Positions 47,047 to 59,603 of a stretch of DNA of 64,000 nt are shown here, piece after piece (position 1 is the stretch's first letter; every line of letters begins with the position of its first letter). The notes under the pieces are model-generated. The model was not told where the DNA came from, ran no database searches, and saw only the letters and a list, made by a program, of their open reading frames with translations. Origin of the DNA: Deinococcus sp. LM3 (lineage in GTDB: Bacteria; Deinococcota; Deinococci; Deinococcales; Deinococcaceae); contig NZ_MUFV01000001.1 of NCBI RefSeq assembly GCF_002017875.1, positions 1,824,501-1,888,500 of the forward strand, written 5' to 3'. A program made the position numbers and the translations under genes.

Positions 47047-47106
47047 ATGAACCCCAGGAAGGACGGTACCCCGGAGCCTGTCACCACCGGACCGGTCCCC
47101 GCGTGA
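47047..47106 (+). CDS. Possible 19-aa leaderless upstream ORF coupled to peptidase E
   Basis: ATG 47047 lies 9 nt after a TAGACT box. The frame (MNPRKDGTPEPVTTGPVPA) ends in a TGA that overlaps the GTG start of the next gene (GTGA). The next gene has no ribosome-binding site, so ribosomes finishing this ORF may re-initiate there. Confidence 0.5.
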   Translation: MNPRKDGTPEPVTTGPVPA

Positions 47107-47768
47107 AGTTGCTGCTCACGTCGGGGGGCGTCACGAACGCCAGCATCCACGCGGCGCTCGTGGAGATGCTCGGCAAGCCCATCGCCGAGTGCCGCGCCCT
47201 GTGCATTCCCACCGCGCAGCACGGGCACCCCTGGTGTACGCCCGAGAGCGCGTGGCGGTTCATCTCGGGTCAGCCGCCGTCCTACATGACCGGCCTGGGC
47301 TGGCAGAGCGTGGGGGTGCTGGAACTCCTCGCCCTGCCTCACGTGCCCCGCGACCGCTGGGAGGCGTGGGTGCGGGCCGCCGACGTGCTGCTCGTGGACG
47401 GCGGCGACGCGGCGTTCCTGGCCCACTGGCTACGTCAGTCCGGGCTTGCCGACCTGCTGCCCGACCTGACGGACACCGTGTGGGTCGGTGTGAGCGCCGG
47501 GAGCATGGTCCTGACGCCCCGCATCGGCCCGCAGTTCGTGTCCTGGCCCGGCGCGGACGGCGACGACCGGGGGCTGGGCCTCGTGGACTTCTCGATCTTC
47601 CCGCACCTGAACTACCCCGAGTTCCCCACCAACCGCATGGCGGACGCCGAGGCCTGGGCCGCGCAGATCGGCGGGCCCGCCTACGCCCTCGACGACCAGA
47701 GTGCCCTGCGGGTGGTGGACGGCGCCGTGCAGGTCATCTCGGAAGGGGAGTGGCGGGCGTTCCCGTGA
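47103..47768 (+). CDS. Peptidase E family (S51) protein
   Basis: 221 aa, GTG start. MKLLLTSGGVTNASIHAAL, VDGGDAAFLAHWL and WVGVSAGSMVLTP (nucleophile Ser in SAGS) match the S51/type-1 glutamine-amidotransferase-like fold. Peptidase E cleaves Asp-X dipeptides. No Shine-Dalgarno sequence precedes the GTG; it is probably translated by coupling to the leader ORF. Confidence 0.85.
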   Translation: MKLLLTSGGVTNASIHAALVEMLGKPIAECRALCIPTAQHGHPWCTPESAWRFISGQPPSYMTGLGWQSVGVLELLALPHVPRDRWEAWVRAADVLLVDGGDAAFLAHWLRQSGLADLLPDLTDTVWVGVSAGSMVLTPRIGPQFVSWPGADGDDRGLGLVDFSIFPHLNYPEFPTNRMADAEAWAAQIGGPAYALDDQSALRVVDGAVQVISEGEWRAFP

Positions 47769-47831
47769 CGGCCGCCACCCTACCGGCCCCGTCCGCCTGA
47801 ACCGGCCCTCCCGACTTGGTGCGGGGGCGCG

Positions 47832-47837
47832 TATTCT
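47832..47837 (+). promoter_or_regulatory. -10 box of the molybdopterin oxidoreductase gene
   Basis: TATTCT, 6 nt before ATG 47844. Confidence 0.55.
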
Positions 47838-47843
47838 CGCGGT

Positions 47844-49883
47844 ATGACCGCGCCCGACTCTCTTTCGCGTGATGTGCTGCTCACCTGCCCGCTGGACTGC
47901 CCGGACGCCTGCCGCCTGAAGGTGACGGTGGGCCGCGACACGCCGGGTGGGCCGGAGCGGATGCTGAAGGTGACCGGGGACGCCGCGCACCCGATCACGA
48001 AGGGCTTCGCGTGCGCCAAGACCGTGCATTACCCGGCCCGCGCGAACCACCCGGACCGGCCGCTGTACCCCCTGAAACGCGTGAATGCCAAGACGGACCC
48101 CGAGCCGGTCTGGGAGCGCGTGACCTGGGATTCGGCGCTGGACGACATCGCCGCGCGCCTGCGCACCCTGCTGGACACGCGCGGCCCCGGCAGCATCCTG
48201 CGGTACAACTACGCGGGAACGATGGGCCTGATGGAGGGCACGCACGTGCACGCGCTGTTCCGCGCGCTGGGCGCCCCGGAACTGGACGAGACGATCTGCG
48301 CGACGGCCGGCACCGAGGCCTGGAGCCTGGGCTACGGCACGCGCTTCGGGGTGGACCCCGCCGACGTGGCGCACGCCCGGCTGATCGTGCTGTGGGGCAT
48401 CAATTCCCTGAGTACGAACAGTCACCTGACGCCGCACCTGACGGCGGCGCGCAAGGCCGGGGCGCGGATCGTGTGCGTGGACCCGTACCGCAACCGCACG
48501 GCGGCTTTTGCGGACGAGCACCTGAAGATCCGGCCCGGCACGGACGCCGCGCTGGCGTTGGGCGTGATGCATGAACTGTTCGCGCACGGCTGGACCGACG
48601 AGGCGTACATCGCCGAGGCGACGACCGGCATCGAGGAACTGCGCGAGGCGGCCCGCGAGTGGACCCCGGAACGCACCGCGCAGATCACTGGGCTGGACGC
48701 CGACGTGATCCGCACCTTCGCCCGCGCGGTCGGCACGACGCGCCCCACGTACTTCCGAGTGGGGTACGGCATGACCCGCCACGAGCACGGCGGCACGAAC
48801 CTGCGGGCCGTGACCCTGATTCCCGCCCTGACCGGCGACTGGAGACACCGGGGCGGCGGCTGCACCCTGAGCACCAGCGGCGCGTTCCGGCTGAACCGCG
48901 CCCGCCTGGGGGCCGCGCACCTGATCCGCCCGGACGCGGCGCGCGTGAACATGAACGAGTACGCGGGCGCCCTGCGCCCGGAACGGGGCTTTGGTGCCAC
49001 GTTCATCTACAACTGCAACCCGGCGGTCGTCGCGCCGGATGCCGGGCGGGTCCGCGCGGGCCTGCAACGCGACGACCTGCTGGTGGTCGTGCTGGAACAG
49101 GCCATGACCGAGACGGCCCGGCTGGCCGACTACCTGCTGCCCGCCACGACCTTCGCCGAGCACGCCGACGTGTACACCAGCTACGGCCACCACTACCTGG
49201 GCTACAACCCGGCCACGCTGGACGCCCCCGGCGAGGCGCGGCCGAACTCCTGGGTCTTCCAGCAGCTCGCGCGGCGCCTGGGCGTCACCGAGCCCAGCGT
49301 GTACTGGACGGTGGACGACCTGCTGGCCGAGCTGCTGACCACCGACCACCCCCTGCTCTCGGGCGTCACCCCCGAGCGACTGAAGGCCGAGGGCAGCGTC
49401 CGCCTGAACCTCCCCGACGGGTTCCTGCCGTACGCGCACGGCGCGGAGACGCCCAGCGGGCGGGTGCAGCTCAGCCCCGCCCCTGCCCACCGCGAACCGC
49501 TGGCGGCGCTGAGTGCCGAGTACCCGGTGCGGCTGCTCACGCCGCCCGCGCATCACTTCCTGAACAGTACCTACGGCAATCTGGCGAACCTCAACCGCGC
49601 CGAGGGGGGTGAACCGCACCTGCTGCTGCACCCCCAGGATGCGCAGGCGTCCGGCGTGACCGACGGGGGGCTCGCCACGCTGACCAGCGAGGTCGGGAGC
49701 GTGCAGCGCCGCGTGAAGGTCACGGACGCCGCTCAGCCCGGCGCGGCCATCCTGGAGGGGACGTGGTGGGGCCTCAGCGCGCCGGACGGCCGCAGCATCA
49801 ACGAACTGACCGCGCAGACCCTGACGGACCTGGGGGGCGGCAGCACCTTCCACAACACCCGCATCCGCATCGAACCCGTTTAA
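47844..49883 (+). CDS. Molybdopterin-dependent oxidoreductase (FdhF/YoaE-like)
   Basis: 679 aa. The N-terminal 4Fe-4S site is C-x3-C-x3-C with CPLDCPDAC (residues ~15-23) and a fourth Cys in GFACAK. Molybdopterin-binding segments LIVLWGINSLSTNSH, FIYNCNPAVVAPD and the C-terminal YGNLANLNRAEG follow. No Tat signal is seen, so cytoplasmic. The Mo ligand (Cys/Sec/Ser) is not obvious; CATAGTEAW sits where it is expected. Substrate unknown. Followed by a DHFR-like gene 12 bp away. Confidence 0.88.
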   Translation: MTAPDSLSRDVLLTCPLDCPDACRLKVTVGRDTPGGPERMLKVTGDAAHPITKGFACAKTVHYPARANHPDRPLYPLKRVNAKTDPEPVWERVTWDSALDDIAARLRTLLDTRGPGSILRYNYAGTMGLMEGTHVHALFRALGAPELDETICATAGTEAWSLGYGTRFGVDPADVAHARLIVLWGINSLSTNSHLTPHLTAARKAGARIVCVDPYRNRTAAFADEHLKIRPGTDAALALGVMHELFAHGWTDEAYIAEATTGIEELREAAREWTPERTAQITGLDADVIRTFARAVGTTRPTYFRVGYGMTRHEHGGTNLRAVTLIPALTGDWRHRGGGCTLSTSGAFRLNRARLGAAHLIRPDAARVNMNEYAGALRPERGFGATFIYNCNPAVVAPDAGRVRAGLQRDDLLVVVLEQAMTETARLADYLLPATTFAEHADVYTSYGHHYLGYNPATLDAPGEARPNSWVFQQLARRLGVTEPSVYWTVDDLLAELLTTDHPLLSGVTPERLKAEGSVRLNLPDGFLPYAHGAETPSGRVQLSPAPAHREPLAALSAEYPVRLLTPPAHHFLNSTYGNLANLNRAEGGEPHLLLHPQDAQASGVTDGGLATLTSEVGSVQRRVKVTDAAQPGAAILEGTWWGLSAPDGRSINELTAQTLTDLGGGSTFHNTRIRIEPV

Positions 49884-49894
49884 GGAGGTAAGGC

Positions 49895-50437
49895 GTGCGC
49901 CCACTGATCGTCACCGAGTTCCTGTCCCTGGACGGCGTGTACGAGGAACACTCGCCGTGGCGCGCACCCTACCGCCCGGACGACGGGCCGTTCAAACGCG
50001 ACGAACTGTTCGCCAGCAGCGCACTGCTGCTGGGCCGCACCACCTACGAGGATTTTGCGGCGTACTGGCCGACCGCGACGGGCGCGTTCGCGGAGCGCAT
50101 GAACGCCCTGCCCAAGTTCGTGGCGACCTCCCGTCCCGGCCCGCTCGACTGGAACGCCACCGCACTGGGGCCGGACGTGCTGGCAGACGTGCAGACCCTG
50201 AAGGCACAGCCGGGCGGCCCGCTGCTCGTGTACGGCAGCGGCACCCTCGCGCAGACGCTGCTGCGCCGTGGGCTGGTGGACGCACTGCGCCTGATGGTCT
50301 TTCCGGTCATCGTGGGGCGCGGCAGGCGCCTCTTCGACACGCTGGAGCACGTCCCCCTGACCCTGCTGGACACGCGGGAGATGGGTGCGGGCGTGCTGCT
50401 CCTCACCTACGGGCCGGACGCCAGCGCGAAAGGCTAG
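49895..50437 (+). CDS. RibD C-terminal/DHFR-like reductase (paralog)
   Basis: 180 aa, GTG start with AAGGAGG 7 nt upstream, which overlaps the TAA of the preceding gene. MRPLIVTEFLSLDGVYEE, LLLGRTTYEDFAAYWP and VYGSGTLAQTLLRRGLVDAL match the family. It is probably co-transcribed with the molybdopterin enzyme. Convergent with the broken DUF1801 gene. Confidence 0.92.
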   Translation: MRPLIVTEFLSLDGVYEEHSPWRAPYRPDDGPFKRDELFASSALLLGRTTYEDFAAYWPTATGAFAERMNALPKFVATSRPGPLDWNATALGPDVLADVQTLKAQPGGPLLVYGSGTLAQTLLRRGLVDALRLMVFPVIVGRGRRLFDTLEHVPLTLLDTREMGAGVLLLTYGPDASAKG

Positions 50438-50968
50438 CGGCTTTTCCTCGCCGCCTGCGCCCGCTCGTTCGCGGCGGCGGCCGCGCGGATCAGGTCACCG
50501 AACGCCGCCCCGTCCAGCGTGGCCTCCTCGGGCAGGTCGATGGCGCGGCGCACCTTCCCGTCCAGGCTGGCGTTGAACAGCCCGGCCGGGTCGGGCAGGC
50601 TGGCCCCGCGAGGGAACGTGAGTTTCACGGCCCGCGCGTGGGGCTCGCCGGTGCAGAGGATCCCCGCGTGCTCCCACACCGGCACGCCGGGCGAGCCTGC
50701 CTTGGCCCACTTCACGCTCTCCTGCACGGTGGGCAGCGCCGCCTGGATCAGGGCGCGTATGCGGCGCAGGGTGTCGCCGCGCCAGTCATACGGAATCCGA
50801 TTGAATGGCTTACAAAGCCGTTCAATCCGAGCGGATGCGAGTAGGAGAGAGACGGGTTCCGGACGTGGAGTTAACAGATCGGTGGTGTTCCGATCTGTTA
50901 ACGAAACAAACGGAATCCGTATCGGTCAGGGCCGCCAGCCGCTCGCCCACCGGGTCGGGGTGGGTCAC
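50434..50968 (-). pseudogene. DUF1801 gene interrupted by a dispersed element
   Basis: The reading frame starts at GTG (complement of 50966-50968), overlapping the stop of the ArsC-like gene (GTGA). It encodes VTHPDPVGERLAALT, then meets dispersed element i (50788-50922), which brings an in-frame TGA. After the element the DUF1801 frame resumes as DWRGDTLRRIRALIQAAL...VKW to the stop at 50434. Deleting 136 bp (the element plus one flanking base) restores a 132-codon frame. A truncated protein from GTG 50727 (97 codons) remains possible. Confidence 0.78.
50788..50922 (+). repeat. Dispersed 135-bp element, copy i (inside a gene)
   Basis: Near-consensus: ATACGGAATCCG ... CGGAATCCGTAT. Left hairpin GATTGAATGGCTT/AAGCCGTTCAATC; right hairpin a perfect 13-bp stem (50870-50882/50890-50902) with loop TGGTGTT. 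Inserted near the 5' end of a DUF1801 gene. Flanking bases are C and C. Confidence 0.97.
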
Positions 50969-51324
50969 GATCCGGCCAGCATGGCCTTCCAGCCTTCGAG
51001 GTCCTCACCGACCGTCAGGTGCTTCCCGGCGCGCACCAGCGGCAGGCGCAGCAGGTCCGGGTCGTCGATGACCTTGGCGATCACGCCGTCCTCGGTGGTG
51101 CGCAGGTACGCGAGGTTGCTGCGTTCGTAGGCCTTGCCGGTCAGGTCCAGCAGGGCGTTCAGGCCGAACTTCTGCACGAAGCGGCTCAATTCCCCCTTGG
51201 CGATGGGCCGCTCTTTCAGGTCCACGAAATGGATCTTGATCTTGCGTTCCTTGAAGAAGCGTTCGGCGGCGCGCGTTTCCTTGCTCTTGCGCGTGCCGAA
51301 CACCTGTACCTGCAGTTCAGTCAT
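50965..51324 (-). CDS. ArsC/Spx-family protein without the catalytic cysteine
   Basis: 119 aa. The fold cues are VQVFGTRKSKETRAAERFFKER at the N-terminus and LLRLPLVRAGKHLTVGED near the end, as in Spx/ArsC proteins. The usual Cys-x-x-Cys or single Cys after the first strand is replaced by Lys/Ser, and there is no cysteine in the protein. So arsenate reduction or a disulfide switch is not expected. TACACT lies 6 nt before the ATG. First gene of a coupled pair with the broken DUF1801 gene. Confidence 0.85.
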   Translation of the reverse strand: MTELQVQVFGTRKSKETRAAERFFKERKIKIHFVDLKERPIAKGELSRFVQKFGLNALLDLTGKAYERSNLAYLRTTEDGVIAKVIDDPDLLRLPLVRAGKHLTVGEDLEGWKAMLAGS

Positions 51325-51330
51325 GCCTCA

Positions 51331-51336
51331 AGTGTA
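51331..51336 (-). promoter_or_regulatory. -10 box of the ArsC-like gene
   Basis: The minus strand reads TACACT, 6 nt before the ATG. Confidence 0.6.
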
Positions 51337-51365
51337 GTGGGGAGCGTCGTGGGGAGGCCCGGCGG

Positions 51366-52601
51366 TCAGCCGAGCAGCATTCCGGCCAGGGTGCCGCTCA
51401 GCAGGTTCGCGAGCGTCCCGGCGGCCACGGCGCGCAGGCCCAGCTGCGCGATGTCCGGGCGGCGGCTGGGGGCGAGGCTGCCCAGGCCGCCCAGCAGGAT
51501 CGCGAGGCTCGACAGGTTCGCGAAGCCGCACAGCGCGAACGTCACGATGGCCTCGACCTTGGGGCTCACGCCGCCGGCCTTGAGGGTCTCGGCGAATTCG
51601 ACGAAGGCCACGAACTCGTTCGTGACGAGTTTCTGCCCGATGAAACTCCCGGCGGTCGTCGCGGATTCCCACGGTACGCCGATCAGGAACGCCAGCGGCG
51701 CGAACAGGTAGCCCAGCAGCAGCTGGATGCTGAGGTCCGGCGCGCCCACCAGCCCGCCGACCAGTCCGATCAGGCCGTTCAGCAGCGCGATCAGGCCGAT
51801 GAACGCGATCAGCATCGCGCCCACGTTCAGCGCGAGGCCCAGGCCGCTGCTCGCGCCGCGCGCCGCCGCGTCGATCACGTTCACGGGGCGGCCCTCCGGG
51901 TCCTCGGGGATGTCGCCCTTGTAGTCCTGGGTGGGTTCGGTTTCCGGGAAGATCAGCTTCGCCATGAGCAGACCGGCGGGCGCGGCCATGAACGACGCGG
52001 CGATCAGGTAGTCCAGCCGCACGCCCAGCAGCGAGTACCCCACCAGCACGCTCCCGGCGACGCTGGCCAGCCCGCCGACCATCACCGCGAACAGTTCCGA
52101 GCGGGTCATGCGTTCGATGAAGGGCCGCACGACCAGCGGCGCCTCGGTCTGCCCCACGAAGATGTTCGCGGTGGCCGACAGGCTCTCGCCCCGGCTGGTC
52201 TGCAGCAGGCGACTCAGGCCGCCGCCCAGGAAGCGCACCACGGCCTGCATGATGCCCAGGTGGTACAGCACGGCGATCAGCGCGCTGAAGAACACGATGA
52301 TCGGCAGCACCCCGAACGCGAAGATGAACCCCGCGCCGTCCAGCGCGCCGTTCGTGAGGTTCCCGAACACGAAGTTGATGCCCTCCTGCGCGTTCCCCAC
52401 CACGCCCTGCACCGCCGCTGACACGCCGTCCAGGGCGCGGCGGCCCAGCGGCCAGCGCAGCACGATCACCGCGAAGGCCAGTTGCAGCAGCAGCGCCAGC
52501 CCCACGGTGCGCCAGTTCACGGCGCGGCGATTCACACTCAGCAGCAGGCCCAGGCCGATCAGTACGGCCACGCCTCCCAGTCCCCACAGAACGTCCAGCA
52601 T
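51366..52601 (-). CDS. Concentrative nucleoside transporter (NupC/CNT family)
   Basis: 411 aa with about 8-10 membrane helices. IFVGQTEAPLVVRPFIERMTRSELFAVM and ALCGFANLSSLAILLGGLGSLAPSRRPD are CNT signatures. Imports nucleosides with H+ or Na+. ATG (complement of 52599-52601) is chosen because TACCCT lies 6 nt upstream; an ATG 11 codons further out is rejected. Confidence 0.93.
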   Translation of the reverse strand: MLDVLWGLGGVAVLIGLGLLLSVNRRAVNWRTVGLALLLQLAFAVIVLRWPLGRRALDGVSAAVQGVVGNAQEGINFVFGNLTNGALDGAGFIFAFGVLPIIVFFSALIAVLYHLGIMQAVVRFLGGGLSRLLQTSRGESLSATANIFVGQTEAPLVVRPFIERMTRSELFAVMVGGLASVAGSVLVGYSLLGVRLDYLIAASFMAAPAGLLMAKLIFPETEPTQDYKGDIPEDPEGRPVNVIDAAARGASSGLGLALNVGAMLIAFIGLIALLNGLIGLVGGLVGAPDLSIQLLLGYLFAPLAFLIGVPWESATTAGSFIGQKLVTNEFVAFVEFAETLKAGGVSPKVEAIVTFALCGFANLSSLAILLGGLGSLAPSRRPDIAQLGLRAVAAGTLANLLSGTLAGMLLG

Positions 52602-52607
52602 CCCGCC

Positions 52608-52613
52608 AGGGTA
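52608..52613 (-). promoter_or_regulatory. -10 box of the nucleoside transporter gene
   Basis: The minus strand reads TACCCT, 6 nt before the ATG. Confidence 0.55.
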
Positions 52614-52675
52614 ATGCAGCCGGGTGAGGACCACCCCGGACGGGCGTCCCGCCGCGCGGTCCCCTTCGGTGGTCG

Positions 52676-53668
<993 letters not shown>

Positions 53669-53675
53669 AACAGAG

Positions 53676-53681
53676 AGTGTA
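53676..53681 (-). promoter_or_regulatory. -10 box of ruvB
   Basis: The minus strand reads TACACT, 7 nt before the ATG. Confidence 0.6.
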
Positions 53682-53810
53682 CCCTAACTTCGCTGTGGGC
53701 GGAATACCGTGCGTTCAGCCGGGCACCCACCCTCATGCGGACGGCCCACCATTTCCGTCCCGGCCAGCAGGGAACTGCATGACTATCCAGTTCCCGGAGC
53801 CCGTATCGCT

Positions 53811-54530
53811 TCAGGGAGTCGCGTACTCGCGGATCAGGCGCGGCAGGTCGCGGTCCAGTTCGCCGTTCACGACCGCCTCGTTCCCGTACACCCGCACGAA
53901 ACGGCCCTGGCCGTCCACCACGCTCACCTGATCGCCATGCATCCGCGCCGCGACGGCCGCCGACGCCCCGGCCGCCTGCGCATTCGCCGCTCCGTCCCCC
54001 ACTGCTCCGTCCCCGGCCGTCTGCGCGTCGCCGCCCAGGTGCGCGCTGTGGTCCACGCCTTCCAGCGGCGGCTTCACGTTCGCCACGAACATCACCCGCG
54101 CCGCCTCGTCGATGGTGGCGGCCTCGCCGGTCAGGCCCGTGAACGCCGGATCGAAGCGCTCCAGGTACGCCCGAACCACCGGGGCCGTGTCGTGCACCGG
54201 GTCCACCGTGATGAACTGCACCTGCACCCGCCCGCGCTGATCGTCCGGCAGGGCCGCGAGGGTGTTCTTCAGGCTCGCCAGGGTCGCCGGGCACACGTCC
54301 GGGCAGCGTACGAAGCCGTAGAACACCAGCCGCAGCCGCCCGTCCGTCACGGCCAGCGTGGTCGGCTGCCCCCGGTCATTCACCAGCGCCAGGGCGGGCA
54401 GCGCCAGCGGCGTGTCCAGCGCCTCGCCCCCCAGCGCCGGCGACTGCCCCTGCCGGAACAGCAGCAGCCCGCCCAGCACCGCCGCGACCACCAGAAGACC
54501 CACCGTCAGCACCCTCGAGAACCCTGTCAT
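53811..54530 (-). CDS. SCO1/SenC copper chaperone of cytochrome oxidase
   Basis: 239 aa. One N-terminal membrane anchor (residues ~6-22), then a thioredoxin-like domain. Copper ligands are CPDVC (C-x3-C) and the His of GVDHSAHL. Right after that His lies an Ala/Gly-rich insertion of about 35 residues absent from ordinary Sco proteins. It loads the CuA site of subunit II. The start has TACCCT 6 nt upstream, so the gene has its own promoter though it follows the oxidase genes. Confidence 0.9.
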   Translation of the reverse strand: MTGFSRVLTVGLLVVAAVLGGLLLFRQGQSPALGGEALDTPLALPALALVNDRGQPTTLAVTDGRLRLVFYGFVRCPDVCPATLASLKNTLAALPDDQRGRVQVQFITVDPVHDTAPVVRAYLERFDPAFTGLTGEAATIDEAARVMFVANVKPPLEGVDHSAHLGGDAQTAGDGAVGDGAANAQAAGASAAVAARMHGDQVSVVDGQGRFVRVYGNEAVVNGELDRDLPRLIREYATP

Positions 54531-54581
54531 ACCCGCAGGGTAGGGGAGAAGCGCGGGGTGGGGTGTCCCCCGCCACACAAC

Positions 54582-54618
54582 GCGAAAGGGACGCCCTTGC
54601 AGGCGCCCCCCTTTTCGC
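54582..54618 (-). terminator. Hairpin between coxAC and the sco gene
   Basis: GCGAAAGGG (from 54582) pairs with CCCTTTTCGC (to 54618), with an inner ACGCC/GGCGC stem. It may terminate coxBAC transcripts. The T-tract is weak. Confidence 0.55.
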
Positions 54619-54647
54619 TTCTACGGTCCGGTGTTAGCAGGCCGGTG

Positions 54648-57100
<2,453 letters not shown>

Positions 57101-57104
<4 letters not shown>

Positions 57105-58330
57105 TGGGTGCCTCCGGTGGCGCCGGCGCCGATGACGGGGCTGCCGCGCCAGTAGTCCGCCTCTTCAGGCAGTTGCAGGCTGCGCAGGTACGCGGCGATG
57201 TCGTCGATCTCGGCGTCGGTCAGGGTGCCGCCCTTGACGAGTTCACCCTTGGTGTTGCGGTACTCGCTGCCGTCGTACGTGGGCATGAGGCTGCCCGGCT
57301 TGACGCGGGGGCTGTTCTTCAGCCACGCGGTCAGGTGTTTTTTCGCTTCCTCGTCTTCCCACTTGTCTGCGGTCATGGCTTCCCACATGCCGGCGCCCAG
57401 GGTGCGGCGCGTGCCGAAGAAGCTCAGGTCCGGGCCGGCCACGCCCGCTGCGGGAGTGCCCTGCACGCGGTGGCAGGCGGCGCAGGACACGGCGCCCGTG
57501 CTGCCCTTGCCCTGCATGAACAGCGCGTACCCGCGCGCCTCGGCGCTGCCGGGGGCGGGTTCGGGAGCGCGGTAGGCCTTCATGGCGGCCAGGGTCGCGT
57601 CGTAGCGTTCCTGATCGAGCGCGACGACCTTGTACCGCATGTTGGCGTGGCTGGCCCCGCACAGCTGCGAGCAGTTGCCCTGGTACACGCCGGCACGTTC
57701 CGTGTCGACCTGCCAGGTCTTCTGCACGGCCGGCATCGCGGCGCGCTGACCGCCGATGTTCGGCGCCCAGAAGCCGTGAATGACGTCGCCGCTGGTGATG
57801 GTCAGCGCGACCGGCTGCTTGGTGGGCATGATCAGCTCGTTGCCGTTGGTGACCACGCCGCCGGCGTCGCTGGTCGTCTCGGGGTACGCGAAGTTCCACC
57901 AGAACTGCTTGCCCAGCACGTCGATCTTGGTGGCCTGCTCGGGCGTGGGGTTCAGGATGGCCATGGACCGCACCGTCAGGACACTCAGGCCGAACACGAT
58001 GATCACGGGGACGGCCACCAGAATGACTTCCAGGCGGTTGTTCCCGTGGAACTGCGCGGGCGGCGCGTCGTGCCGGTCCTCACGGAACTTCTGCACCGTG
58101 TAGAACAGCGCGTACGACACGCCGACGAAGATGATGATCGACAGGACGATGGCCCAGACGCTCATCCACCAGATTTCGCGGTTGTAAGCAGACGACATGT
58201 CCCCGATGAACAGGGACTGATTGGCCTGCTGACAGCCGGTGAGCAGTGTGGCGCCCAGCGCCGCCGCCGCGATGGGCCGCGTGATGGGTCGCCTCCGTGT
58301 GCCGCTGTGGCGGTGTTTGGTGGTGTTCAA
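57101..58330 (-). CDS. Cytochrome c oxidase subunit II with fused cytochrome c (caa3 type)
   Basis: 409 aa from a proposed TTG (complement of 58328-58330), chosen because GGAG lies 5 nt upstream and the product then starts MNTTKHRHSG before a lipobox (LLTGC). A GTG two codons upstream overlaps the Shine-Dalgarno sequence. Two membrane helices follow. The CuA site is CSQLCGASHANM. A C-terminal cytochrome c has CAACH near residue 285 and a distal Met in LMPTYDG. Electrons go from cytochrome c to CuA, then subunit I. Confidence 0.93.
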
Positions 58331-58667
58331 CTTCACTCCTTTCCTCTGCTTGCAGTCTAAAGCGTCACGCCGGGTTATGCGCCTCACGCAGCCTGCCACC
58401 GGGCGCCGGACCCGGGGAGGCGACACACCCAGCATTCTACCGACCGGTCAGGCATACCCGCCATGAGACACCATGAGGAGCGGGCAAGTGTCCTGACCGG
58501 CTCCCAGTGGGGCCGCACCTGCCTTCCGGACACGGCCGGGCATCCTCACCCGCCCGAGCCCCCGCCTGAGCCCCCGCCTGAGCGCCGCCCGCCACCACAT
58601 GGAACTCACACGGCAGCAGGCCCCACCACGTTCGGGAGGGGCCTGCGCGACCGATTTCCGGCAACGG
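58331..58667. other. Intergenic region, 337 bp: coxB promoter, short repeats, hairpin
   Basis: It holds the coxB -10 box (58354-58359), three 12-bp tandem units (gagcccccgcct, 58556-58591, third diverged), and a hairpin AGGCCCC/GGGGCCT (about 58617-58647) after ctaB. No supported gene. Confidence 0.6.
58354..58359 (-). promoter_or_regulatory. -10 box of coxB
   Basis: The minus strand reads TAGACT, 23 nt before the proposed TTG start. The short leader carries AAAGGAG. Confidence 0.55.

Positions 58668-59599
<932 letters not shown>

Positions 59600-59603
<4 letters not shown>

Noticed and set aside
53780..53806. GGAGCCCGTATC resembling the dispersed-element end
   Set aside because: Only about 10 bases match and no second end or hairpin is nearby.
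58556..58591. 12-bp tandem repeat near ctaB
   Set aside because: Only two exact units in GC-rich DNA; noted in the intergenic entry but not a finding.
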